From contig JAEMBT020000006.1 of assembly GCA_018873245.2 (NCBI GenBank), positions 4,187,855 through 4,251,854 of the forward strand: a stretch of DNA of 64,000 nt, written 5' to 3'. Below are positions 21,798-32,251 of the stretch, one piece after another (positions within the stretch are counted from its first letter, which is position 1; each line of letters begins with the position of its first letter). A program made the position numbers and the translations under genes. Source of the stretch: Archegozetes longisetosus (lineage: Eukaryota; Arthropoda; Arachnida; Sarcoptiformes; Trhypochthoniidae). The notes under the pieces are model-generated. The model saw nothing but the letters and a program-made list of their open reading frames with translations, was not told the DNA's origin and did no database searches.

Positions 21798-22607
21798 TTG
21801 ATTGCACTCTGAGTGCACATTTAAGAGTTTCTTTTTGATGAAATTCCGATTCATTGCTAATTGAAACAACAACTTCTTTTGCTTCATTCAAGTTTTCAAA
21901 ATTAATATTGTTTTAGGATTGCACTTATTTTTAATTGAAATACTGTCTTTCATTAACTTTAGTATATTATTTCGCTTGCGCTCGACAAGGAGTTGGAGTC
22001 TTGACTATTTTTCTTCAATTTTGACATTCGTATTGGTGGTATATAAACTTCTTCATCACTGGCATATATCTCATCAATAACTTCATCAACGGCTTTTGAT
22101 ATTGAATCTCTTCTGTTTAAATGGAAAAGAAATACACAGAAATTTCAATTATGTACGTTCTTCAATTATTTTATGTTGATATATCAATCTTCACTTACGT
22201 AGGCTTTACGTTTTTGAAGTGATTATTGATATATCAACATAATATAATTGAAGAACGTACATAATTGAAATTTCTGTGTATTTCTTTTCCATTTAAACAG
22301 AAGAGATTCAATATCAAAAGCCGTTGATGAAGTTATTGATGAGATATATGCCAGTGATGAAGAAGTTTATATACCACCAATACGAATGTCAAAATTGAAG
22401 AAAAATAGTCAAGACTCCAACTCCTTGTCGAGCGCAAGCGAAATAATATACTAAAGTTAATGAAAGACAGTATTTCAATTAAAAATAAGTGCAATCCTAC
22501 AAACAATATTAATTTTGAAAATTTGAATGAAACAAAAGAAGTCATTGTTTCAATTAGCAATGAATCAGAATTTCATCAAAAAGAAACTCTTAAATGTGCA
22601 CTCAGAG
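21798..22607. repeat. Palindrome P2'
   Basis: Second copy of P2. Its spacer (starting CTTCACTTACGTAGGC) is the reverse complement of that in P2, and arm-specific variants (TATTATGTTG against TTTTATGTTG) are swapped too, so the whole unit is inverted relative to P2. Confidence 0.8.
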
Positions 22608-22863
22608 CTGGACAATGTCTAATCAAGATTCAAGAATTGTGTGCAATAGAAGATAAAAATTCATATCCTTTTTAAAAGAGTCTAATATCAAATGGGATAA
22701 ATCACATTTGTATTTTCTTATTTCTTTTTATAATTTCACTAAAGAATATCCTAAATTAAGCAATTTATCTCTTTCTTTACACTTTATTATGAATAACTTT
22801 AAGAAGATAAAGCTTGCAACATGGTCTTCAAATGCAGAAAGAGAGTATTGGAGAAATATATAA
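22301..22863 (+). pseudogene. Decayed exon of an unrecognised gene, source of the P2 arms
   Basis: An acceptor (CATTTAAACAG, ending 22300) precedes an exon reading RDSISKAVDEVIDEIYASD, then EEVYIPPIRMSKLKKNSQ. A frameshift near 22445 is followed by MKDSISIKNKC, SESEFHQKE-like sequence and LRAGQCLIKIQELCAIEDK. A second frameshift near 22672 (a missing T) leads into KESNIKWDKSHLYFLI, KEYPKLSNLSLSLHFI, SSNAEREYWRNI and a stop at 22861-22863. The protein family is not one I can name; the second half has the look of a helical domain of a transposon or phage-like accessory protein. Only the part up to 22607 was copied into the palindrome array. The frameshifts make it non-functional. Confidence 0.5.
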
Positions 22864-22957
22864 TCTGAAGGTTAAAGTCTAATGCTGTTAGACAATGTCC
22901 TTGATAGTTTCTCATCCTATACATAATTTTATTATAATAATTTTGTAACTAATTTAA

Positions 22958-23433
22958 CCCTTCGTCACAACTGTGGGGTAAAATGTTCCGAAGTTTGACT
23001 TTAAAAATCTCGCTAAAATCAACAGAATGTCGTCATTTCTTGAAAATTTAGCTATTCCTCAGTCATATATCTGACTATAAATCACAAAAATCCTGATTAA
23101 TTTGGAATTGTAACTTTATTTTAAAAAATTATTTTCTGGTAACATGTCTTTGTGAGGACAGAAATTCCCCCTAATATCGCAGTGCTTTGTGTTTACTATA
23201 TGTGTCGCAGCGCTGTAATGTCGCTACTAGCAATTGAACAGCTGATGACGCTGTAGCAGATAATAACTAGAATTAAATTAATTAATTAATGAAAACATTG
23301 AAAATAAGGACTAACTTTGATTCTGAAAACATTCCGGACTAACCTGGAACAGATATAAAGCGTGGAAGACGTGGGGTAACATTTTACCCCACAGTTAATT
23401 TTACGTTTTCAGAAGTTAAGTTGTGACGAAGGG
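22958..23433. mobile_element. piggyBac-type MITE family A, copy 1
   Basis: Flanked by TTAA at 22954-22957 and 23434-23437. It begins CCCTTCGTCACAACTGTGGG and ends with the reverse complement of CCCTTCGTCACAACT; a subterminal GTGGGGTAAAATGTT word is repeated in inverted form. 476 bases, no coding frame. It shares its length and most of its sequence with copies at 33489-33965 (inverted orientation) and 50211-50681. Confidence 0.85.
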
Positions 23434-23529
23434 TTAATCTATTAAAACTTGACATTGTCTCATATCCTTTTTTCTTATTATCTTTAAAAATCTATGAATA
23501 GTTATAATTAAATTTATGTTGACAAATAC

Positions 23530-26298
23530 AATAAGTCCAAATTGTGTAACGGATTTAGTGTCACTATTCCCAACATCTGACGAATAGCTATAAACAAATA
23601 ATTGTAGGTATCAGTGTCACAAATTAATGTCGAAAATTAATTCTATTCATTTGGAACTATTTTGCAATTCTTAAGTTAACTAAAAAGTGAATATATATAG
23701 ACATGTGCTTTCCCGTTTTATGGATTAAGTATATCCCATATAGTGAATTCTCGTTATAATTAATTGATTTTCATTGCATTAGGCTATTCGTTATATGGAG
23801 AGGCGACTGTATCGAAAAATAGATTTTTAAAAATCTTATTTTGAGTTATTAACTCAAGCCTAAGGCTGAGGCTTTTGCTAATTACAGTCGATTTCGTAAA
23901 AGAACATGAGTTTTTCTACATGGATAAACATAATTGTCAAACAACTTCATAGGCTGTGAAGTTGTAACAAAATGTCTCATATAGTATTGCTAAATTCAAA
24001 AAATTTTAATTTTCAAAAGAAAACTTGCTAATTATAAATAATTGTATTATGATTCCAACAATATAATCTGAAAAGCACAGAGAAAAATGGAAAAATATTA
24101 CTTTTTTACCAACTTATGCATAATTTTCAGACTTCATTGACACCAATATAAATAACATTGTCTTAAAGTTGGAAAACCATAAAGTTTCCAATTCTATGAA
24201 AAATTGAGGTTAATTACAATCGATCATGTAGCTATCTTAATGGAACTTATATTAATTATTAAATTTAACATCATATTTTTGAAATTGAAAATTTAAATAT
24301 TCAAAAATGATGCATCTGTTATCATCGATGCAAAACATTTTCTTGGCCAAAACACCTAAACTATAAATATCAGATTTTTGATTGATTGTAGTGTTGACCA
24401 TTCAATATTTCAGGAGCAATATAGCCTATGGTTTCCATACGAGAAGTAAGTTTATTTGATTTTTTCTCACTTTCAAAGTCAACATAATTATGATCCGTGC
24501 CAACGATGGAGAACTATGCTTAATTTGTTTCCGTAACCCCTGTTCTGTGTCCAACGTCAACACGATTCAATTATAGCTATTAAAAGCTATAGTCTTAATT
24601 AAGATTACAACTAAATAACATTTAATTCACTCAAATAACAAAACTAAATCTATTCACAAAAAAACTTGGATTGGGATTCAATTTACATAAAATTTTATTT
24701 CATTAAATCTTGTAAATTATATACAAATTGAACTAATATCTCAGACTCTTTTTTTTAACAACAAAATGTTTTCTATCTGCCACTTACGTGTCTCACTAAA
24801 AGATCTGTCCTTTTTTTCCAACATTTTTTTTGACCTAAAGTTCAGAGCTATTTCAAGTATTTTAGTAATATGTAAGTACTCTCTGTTAGTCATCCCATTG
24901 ATAAGTTTTTCTTTGAATTCAAATGTAATAAAATATTTAGTTCTTATTTTCTTTCTGCATACATCAATTATGTAGTTTTGATATTCCGAAATCACATATT
25001 TTAATGAAATTGCCATTGGGTCGATTTTTATGAGAATATTGCTCAATTTTAGATCTATGTGAATAATAGCTGGATTTCGTGTATGCAAATAGTTAACACC
25101 CTCAACAATCTCTAGAAAAAGATGAGAAACTAAATATGCTCCTATTAGTGTCAAACCCTTTTCATTTGACTGATCTAAGTCCTTATTTATTATTTCGATT
25201 TCTGATTCAAGTGTATTTGCGTATAATTCTAATTGAATATGTAATGTTGGTAGTTTTTCATCTTTATACTGAACTTTTTCAAACCAAGCTGAACAATTTA
25301 TATTGAACAATGAACTCATTATCGAGTTTTGCATATATTTCTATTTCATTAATGCATTCCTTTAGTTTTCTATTTATGAAGCTTTCTGAAAAATGAGAAA
25401 ATAAGTTGTACAGTGATAGAGTAAATATGAGAGTCACAAAAATGGTTATTTTTATAGGAACATTATACTTTTATAGGATATCATAAAATGCAAAACGCTT
25501 CTTATTCTAAATGATTTGTTGATTTAAAAAGATTTTGCAACATTTTTCCTATATTTATTCACTTCAATCTAGGCAGAATTCTCAAATACACTGTGAATTT
25601 CAAACTAAAAGTTATTCCAGACCTCCACTAGAATCCTAGACATATAACCTTGACAAACTTTCTTTGATCACTTGATCGTAATCATACTTTACTGCATAAC
25701 TATCTTGCAAGCATTAGTTTTACAATTAGTGTGGCATTCGATAAAGTAGGTGCTTAAAATTCCAATATTGTTATTATTTTGACGTCAAGATAAAGAAAGG
25801 ACACTAACCTGAACATGGTCTCTCCATTGACATCGCTATTCAAAAATAGAATATAAAAGTTTTAATGAGCATTCAATTTGCTGACAATCTTTGGTATTCA
25901 TATATACCTTTCAATTTTATTTTCTTTATAGCATATTCTTTATGGTCAATTTTGTTCAGAGCTCTTATCACTTTTCCATAGTTATCTTTTCCTATATCGC
26001 CAATCAATTCGAACTCACTTGAAAATCTGCCTGCTTGAAAACTGGAATCAAACTTTTTTACTGTTAATAAACTCTCGAAGCAATCGAGAAACATATTGTA
26101 GTTCTTAATATGAATCTCTTGTGATTCATTACTGTCAAATTCAATTAAATTTTGTGAAATCGATGGATAAGCATTAGAGATTACATTTGCAATTGAATTT
26201 AAGACTTCAAATTTAGTCTTCGGGTTCTCATTTATGTAGCTCACTATAGACCAAATGAAAGACTTCAACAAATTACAATCAGGTTCTAGATTTTGCAT
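23530..26298 (-). pseudogene. Duplicated kinase gene, decayed
   Basis: This is a collinear copy of the kinase gene at 5025-7822, introns included. Exon 1 (26298-25907 region) is open but the glycine loop reads IGKDNYGKV, replacing an essential glycine. The 27-base microexon is unchanged. In the large exon I see a 4-base insertion near 25291, a 1-base deletion near 25027 (changing the frame just after HIDLKLSN, where the functional copy has HKD), a 473-base insertion at 24493-24965 and a 4-base duplication (GATT) near 24384. Exon 3 is represented only by its first ~60 bases (about 23530-23590), where homology ends. It cannot make an active kinase. The RCC1 part was not duplicated here. Confidence 0.8.
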
Positions 26299-26654
26299 TG
26301 TTAGGATTTAAAAAAAATTAGACTCCACTATGAAGTAAGTGAGTTTTGGTTACGTTTGAAATCAAGGTTGAATGGATGAAAATGATAATTGTTATGCGAC
26401 TACTGATAATTAATCTAAATAAGTTCAATCATCGACTATTCAAATGTTATTCTATTCTATCGTGTTATCAGCAGAGAAAGGCAAAATCGTTGCAAAAATA
26501 AAACTTATTGATGTAATTACGAAACAAACCTTAATAATAAACCTTGATTTTTTTAATAGAAACTCGATCCAATAATTAGAGTATTGACAAAGTCAGTGGT
26601 TCATTGTTTCAAAAAATCTTCTAGTGGATGATTTATGTTTCAATAATATCTTAT
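23532..26654. repeat. Segmental duplication of 5484-8186
   Basis: Homology runs from within kinase exon 3 through all introns to ~360 bases upstream of the start codon, ending at TTATTGAAATATG. Divergence by eye is a few percent outside indels. Because introns are kept, this is a DNA-level duplication and not a retrocopy. The two blocks are in the same orientation, ~18 kb apart. Confidence 0.8.
24493..24965. mobile_element. 473-bp insertion in the kinase pseudogene, 7-base flanking repeat
   Basis: Comparison with the intact kinase gene defines the insert: AATTATG occurs once in the parent and on both sides here (24486-24492 and 24966-24972). The insert starts ATCCGTGCCAACGATGG and ends CTTTCTGCATACATC, with no terminal inverted repeat. 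On the minus strand its first ~200 bases extend an open frame (with KYFITFEFKEKLINGMTN and WQIENILLLKKRV before a stop), followed by an AATAAA-containing AT-rich tail. It may be a fragment of a larger element; the family is unknown. Confidence 0.6.
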
Positions 26655-28734
26655 TGAAATATGCTTCATGTACTAAAAGTACATGTATTATGTCTGATAA
26701 TAAAATTCAAGGTTTGATATTAGGATCAGTTCCACAATAATATCAATCAATTATTTTTTCAACTATTTTGCCTCTCTGGTCATCAGTCATAAATTCAAGA
26801 ATTAACTTATGAAAATATTTTGATTGTCTTCGAATGTTATTTTTCGATATCGATATTTTTATGTTTGGTCATCAATTATCTATTGTAATAGCTTGTAAAT
26901 AGTCATTTGTACATTTGCCTTGAATTTTAAGTATATAAAATGTGTCATTTTGAAATAAGAATATGAATATAAAATTGAAATCCCCATATATTGTTCTCAT
27001 CGCAGAACTTTTCCAATCATGTATTTTTTAATTCAAATTCATAATTAGTTCTTCTAATTGCTATTGTTTACTCCTTCAATAATGCAAATCTCTTATTCTG
27101 ATCCAATATATGTGAACGTGTTAAAGAAATAATATTTGCAATTAGGGATTCCACCTCATTAAAGCATAAAAAAGTAAACATACGAACATCTGATAGGAGG
27201 ACAAAAGAAGATAATGTGTTAATTCTGAATTTTGTTTATTTTAAGCGTGTACTTTTTTTATCAGATTTCATTGTCGCTTAAATTTATTGTAGTTTCAACG
27301 AATTTAGAAAAATCAATACACGAAGGATCAAATTCAATTGGTTAAACGCTTTTATAAAATGTCTTTAGAGCTTAGAAAAATACCCGTTATTTCAACGATA
27401 AAGCAAAAATTTGTTATAATTCTGCTGACTTGCTTTCAAAGATGACATCTCCAAACCGGTCAAAGAACAGAAAGGTCTGACAGAGCGCTGCCCTCTTCAC
27501 AGAAGGACAGATGGAAACCTACTTGCAATACTTTTCATTATATGATGATTATTGATGAACGTAATATAAATATGCGACAGAGAGCACCCTTTCCAAAAAT
27601 AATAATTATTGCTGTGCTACTTAAAGTGTTATTATAAAATAACTATATAACTCGCTGTTCTCTATCGTAGATTTATATTATATCTAATACTAACCACATT
27701 AAAATGATAACTTATCTCAAGAATTAATCGTTTGACATTGCCTTATTCTATATTTTTGTTAGTATAGCAAAATATTAGTGATTTTAAGATTACCATATAA
27801 GTGAAGCAGAAAATAAGAGCAATAAAACATTCCGTAATTAACAAACCTTATAATTAGCTCACATTTCTTTTGATCTGAAATCACTTCAAGTAGTTGAGTA
27901 TCGAATATCTGAAACTTAACCACAGTTAATCTAAAATTCGATAAATAAGGTTAATTTCCTGCTTGACCAACATAAAAGTAGGAAATTTCAAAACAACATA
28001 GAAAACCAAGTTCATAGGAAAAAACTACAGTTTTCAATCATTTAAGACAAAACTCGTCTGACTTATTGGAAGAGTAAATCAGAAGGAGTTTTAATAAAGT
28101 TAAATCGACTAAAATTTGGATGAAGGGTAATAAAAATCATGGAAATATTATTTCTTGCAATTAATAATGAATAATAGATGAAATTCATTTTAAGTGTTAT
28201 TTATTTAAAAACTTGTTTAAAGCTAAAGATTAGAAATATTTCCTACAGAACCATTTTTAAAAACTTGAAACTGAATTAATCTTTATGGAATAAAATTAGA
28301 ATCTAAATTCAAATTAAAGGACAGGCCAGTTTATTTCGGTAATTTACTAACTATTTCTGTTTGACCAAAAATAGTTTTAGTGTGCAATCTTATGCAACAT
28401 CATGCCCTATTGTTTATTCATGTAACGCTTTATGGAATCATTTGCTAAAAATTGATAGGGCTTACAGTTCCTCAAGATTGGAATTTTTAAAAATAATAAT
28501 GTATATAAACATTTCAACGTGCAAATATCTTTTATAATATATGTATTGCGTGAATACGAACTCTAACTCCGTAAACTTTAAATCTATTTTAAAACATACC
28601 AGTGATAGATTACTTTCGATTTTCATTCAAATTGAATACTGCTTTACTTAATCCTTTTCATGATTTGTAACTTTTACTCATGTTCTTTCAAACTGAAGCA
28701 ATACTAATTGAAGCTGTTTGTATTTTAATTTTTA
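26655..28734. other. Intergenic, repeats only
   Basis: Contains an inverted diverged copy of the dispersed repeat at about 26680-26790. A less AT-rich patch at 27440-27540 has short open frames but no recognisable motif. No gene supported. Confidence 0.5.
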
Positions 28735-28930
28735 CGCTATCAGCGGAGAAAGACAAAATAGTTGAAAAATAGTTTATTAATATAATTGTGAAACGAACCC
28801 TAATATTAAATCTTGAATTTTATTATGAAAACTTTATCCAATAACTAGAGTATTGTCAAAGTCGATAATTCATTGTTTTAAAACATCTCCCTAGTATATC
28901 ATTTATGATTTAATACATTATTTTAATTTC
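28735..28930 (+). repeat. Diverged copy of the kinase-upstream repeat
   Basis: GCTATCAGCGGAGAAAGACA, then GAACCCTAATATTAAATC and TCATTGTTTTAAAACATC align with 7985-8186 with many substitutions. No kinase exon follows on its 5' side, so either the rest was lost or the repeat is mobile by itself. Confidence 0.5.
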
Positions 28931-29570
28931 AAAACAAATAACACTATAAAGACATATTTTTAAAACTTTGAGCAATTAATAGGTTTTGAAAATGTCAAAA
29001 AAATTAATAATAAATTATTGTCAAATAAAATTATAAAACAAAATGAAGACTCGACAGTTAATAGCGATGATGTTTATTGTATTTCCTGAGAAAAATTCAT
29101 TAAATTTGAAAGAAGCGATAGAAGTTCTCGTCTTGAACAACATGTGAAAGGTTTGAAACATTAAAAGAATAGAAAACTTGAAATTTAACATGCAAAATAT
29201 ATCAAGAATTTAGACTCATTTGAAAATATGAATAACTTTCATTAGAACATTGCTGGATTTTTTATAAAAGCAGATATAACTTTATTTAAATTAAATCATC
29301 TGTCGCTCAAAAAGCTTTTGCAAGTTTATATGCTCAATGAAAGAACTATTGGAAGTAAAATTATTAAGCCTTACTATAATGAAAATATTGAAAAAATCAA
29401 ATGAATAGGTAATAATTCGATATATTTTATAATAGATGAAATAACTTACTCGATCAATCGTTACGGTTTAAAATATATTAGTTGATGCTCTTAACGGTTT
29501 GGTTTGGCAACACTTTTGGATAAAATTAATAACTTAACTATTTTCCAGGCATTTATCAATGTATGTAGTA

Positions 29571-30045
29571 TTAGGTTGTTCGGAAAATTTTGGCTTAAGC
29601 TGTAACAACTCTTTAAAAAGTAATTGTAATGTGATTAGTAATGTAAAATTTCTAGAAATTTTCTTTTTGATGTGAAACTTTTAGTAAGTTTCTCAAGATA
29701 ATTTCTCCGGAAATTTTCTTTTTACAACACTAAATGTGATGCAGCTTTTAATGTAATAAAACATAACTTTAGGAGTATTGTTTGCAAGGCTTATTGTTAT
29801 AAAGCGCCTTAAGAACCATCAATATGAGGACTTCAAACAATTGAATAGTGTATTAACAATGCGATTTGGAGCTCAATCAAAGGGCCGCTTTTAATGGCGT
29901 TAGCAAGCTTCCAGAGGTCTGGCAAAAAGTCATCAATAAGGGTGCAAGTTATTAATTATTAAGCTATTTACAGAATCATCTTATTTTACATACCTTAAAA
30001 GTTATTGAAATTTAAGGTGCGGAGAACGCTTTCCGAACAACCTAA
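29571..30045. mobile_element. Mariner remnant inserted in the hAT relic
   Basis: Perfect inverted ends TTAGGTTGTTCGGAAA / TTTCCGAACAACCTAA, flanked by TA on both sides. Inside, near 29895-29945, a plus-strand frame reads FNGVSKLPEVWQKVINKGAS, the usual C-terminal end of mariner transposases. The rest of the transposase is deleted. A copy of the tiny MITE sits at 29636-29732 within its left half. Confidence 0.8.
29636..29732. mobile_element. Tiny MITE, copy 2 of 3, nested in mariner
   Basis: TAGTAATGTAAAATTTCTAG to TTTTTACAACACTA; compared with copy 1 it has about 30 extra bases in the middle (a second TTTCTTTTTGATGTGAAAC segment). Confidence 0.6.
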
Positions 30046-30440
30046 TATTTTGCGGTCAAATAGTTTATAGTTTAGTAAAGTATAGCTAACGGTTTCAGAT
30101 CAGCAAGTTGAAAGCGTGTGCAAACTTAAAACTAAATTTTCAAAATTTAAATCATAACTTATTCGGCTCAATTTTTAAATAAACTTTGTGAAGCAATCCT
30201 AAATAACTTCATTGATGTTAATTCTCTTATTTCAAATATAAAAAAGAATTTTGACAAAATTCCACAAAGAGCCAACTTTATTGGGTAAAAACTGGACTAA
30301 AGTTGACAAAGTATTTCTGCATTGCAAGACGGATTCTTGGCTTAATACTGCGTTTTATTATAAAGAACATTGCAGCAAAGTCAGAAGGTTTATTTTAGAT
30401 TTAAGTGAAGATTCAGAGGAGATACTAAAACTTTGTTAAG

Positions 30441-32251
30441 AAAAAATTCAGTATAACATGATCTTCGATCTCTTTATTATAATTATTATTGATTTTTGCC
30501 TGAAAAGATTGAAAGAATATCTAGAAGTTTAAAAACGAGTGGACAAATGGGAGCTTTTAAAAATGTGAGATCTAAATTAAGTTGTGTATTAAGAAAATTA
30601 TAGAAAAGTTTAAGTAAAATTTCTGGTTTGCTATCATTCACATCGGAAACAGTGACAACAATAGTGAATTTAAATTAAAAACTATTCGCACCCTCAGCTT
30701 CAGCTTCAGCTGCAAGATCTCTCTCCAATATAAAATATTTTTAAGTAATTGAAGTCATAGATTTAAAATTATAAACATTGAAAAATTAGGTGTGATTCAA
30801 TTTAATGCATTCACGGTTTAAATAACTTAAATATATTTGCTTAAGACTCACAATACTTTTTTAAACTTTGCTTCACATTTTTTTTATTGAAATATGACTC
30901 ACGTGTTTAAAACCAATTTTTGATAATAAAGTTCAAGGTTTGATATTAGGGTTTGCTTCACACTTATATTAATCAACTATTTTTTCGACTGTTTCGTCTT
31001 TCTCTGACTATCAGAAATGACTGTGACTTCAAGACTGAATCAGATAAAATTAATTGGAGCAAAGTTTACCTTCATTTTCAACACGGATTTATAAATTTAA
31101 TTTGGTGGTGCCCCTTTATCTTGCGATAATATGAATTACAACTCGTTCATTAGAGCAAGATTTAAGTTAGATAAAGAGTTCAAAGAGTCTTTTTGTAAAA
31201 TAATGAAGTTCGAGTTACAATTCCTCTATTCATCTTGATACTAATGAGTATTCAAGAAGTAAAATACTGTACAATAAAATATTCAAACATAATTTTTTTC
31301 CGAAGTGATTAAAATATTATTAATAAAATTTGATAATAACTATGATTCAAACTTAAGCTAATAAAAATTAGAGAAATGACTAAATTTCACTTTATTTGGT
31401 GGTGAATATGGAATTTAACTAATTCCGTGGTTAATATCATGTGGTCAAATTATTCGATTAACGATATTGAATAAGTTATATGATAAATTTTAATGATATA
31501 GATTACTGTAATAAACTAATTTTAATTATTGAACATAAAAAATATTAATCTCTGTCATAGAACTGTGATAAAATCACTAAACTAATATAAAATTGAACTA
31601 CAGTATTCGTTAAATTTGGTTGAAGTGCAACAGCTTATTATTTCTAGTGGTTATAAGTAATTAGTGTAACAAATAAATACTTTTACCACATTTTGTTAGA
31701 AATATTCTATATTTACACAGTAATTTTAACGCACAAACTATACATGTACTATCCAGGAAATAATTGCCCAGCCAAAACAAAATATATGCTAGAATGTATA
31801 AAATTCAAATATTGTGTTGAACGACTGTACGGTACAAAACATTAATAATTATTATCATTTTGGTTAGCATTCAGAAATGAATCATTACTTATCAGTTGAA
31901 ATAGACACAGTTTAATTAGTTAAGACAACATCAATTTTATATTCTTTATAAATGAAGTTGACAATTTTCTGTCTACAATTTATGTTAGATGTGTAATAAT
32001 TAATTAACTACCAAAAATCATTAGAAGTCATCTTAACTTTTTCTTCTATAGTACACTAATTAGGCATTTTATCGGCTAACTATATTTTTGCCGAAAGTTT
32101 TACTAATAATGTGAAAGAAAGCATGATTTTTGAACAAGTAATTTATATTTCACTGAAGCCTATCTGAAGCTTCACTAAGCTATTGATTGAATTGATTGGT
32201 AGTTAAAGTTTGTCAGATTTCAATGTTTTAATGCTATAAATGTTTGAAGTA
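30441..32251. other. Intergenic, no gene seen
   Basis: AT-rich. A short run of (CTTCAG)-like units is at 30693-30712, and an inverted diverged copy of the kinase-upstream repeat is at about 30895-31025; related words recur at 36570-36690. No coding region is supportable. Confidence 0.5.

Larger units (their letters stand above)
19602..22607. repeat. 3-kb array of four nested palindromes (P1-P2-P1'-P2')
   Basis: Two kinds of inverted repeat alternate. P1 (19602-20290) and P1' (21111-21797) have ~305-base arms around a ~75-base spacer. P2 (20291-21110) and P2' (21798-22607) have ~395-base arms around a ~35-base spacer. P1+P2 is thus tandemly duplicated with a period near 1508 bases, with very few differences. 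The P1 spacers are in the same orientation, but the P2' spacer is the exact reverse complement of the P2 spacer. The B arms of P2/P2' derive from the gene relic that continues at 22608. A diverged relative of the P1 arm lies at about 18370-18500. Confidence 0.85.
28990..30440 (+). pseudogene. Decayed hAT transposase (CGGBP1-like type)
   Basis: Stop- and frameshift-rich segments read in order. A zinc-finger-like start has DDVYCIS, then SSRLEQHVKGLKH; this is followed by an 'NIAGFFIKADITLFKLNH' stretch, then LYMLNERTIGSKII and IDEITYSINRYGLKYI-like sequence. This is the order of hAT transposases related to CGGBP1 ('C-x-x-C...RLxQHxxxxKH', then 'xPLxKLxxPxxxxFL', then 'WVSIDExTDxxGR'). After an interruption (mariner remnant 29571-30045), the frame at 30251-30439 contains LLGKNWTKVDKVFLHCKTD, HCSKVRRFILDLSEDSEEIL, a late hAT segment. 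No intact frame remains. Confidence 0.55.

Noticed and set aside
22333-22560. Minus-strand frame inside P2'
   Set aside because: It is the reverse strand of the relic exon, whose plus-strand reading has an acceptor site and coherent protein-like segments.
19602-22607. CRISPR-like or satellite array
   Set aside because: The repeats are long palindromes with only two copies each and near-identical spacers within each class, in a eukaryotic setting.
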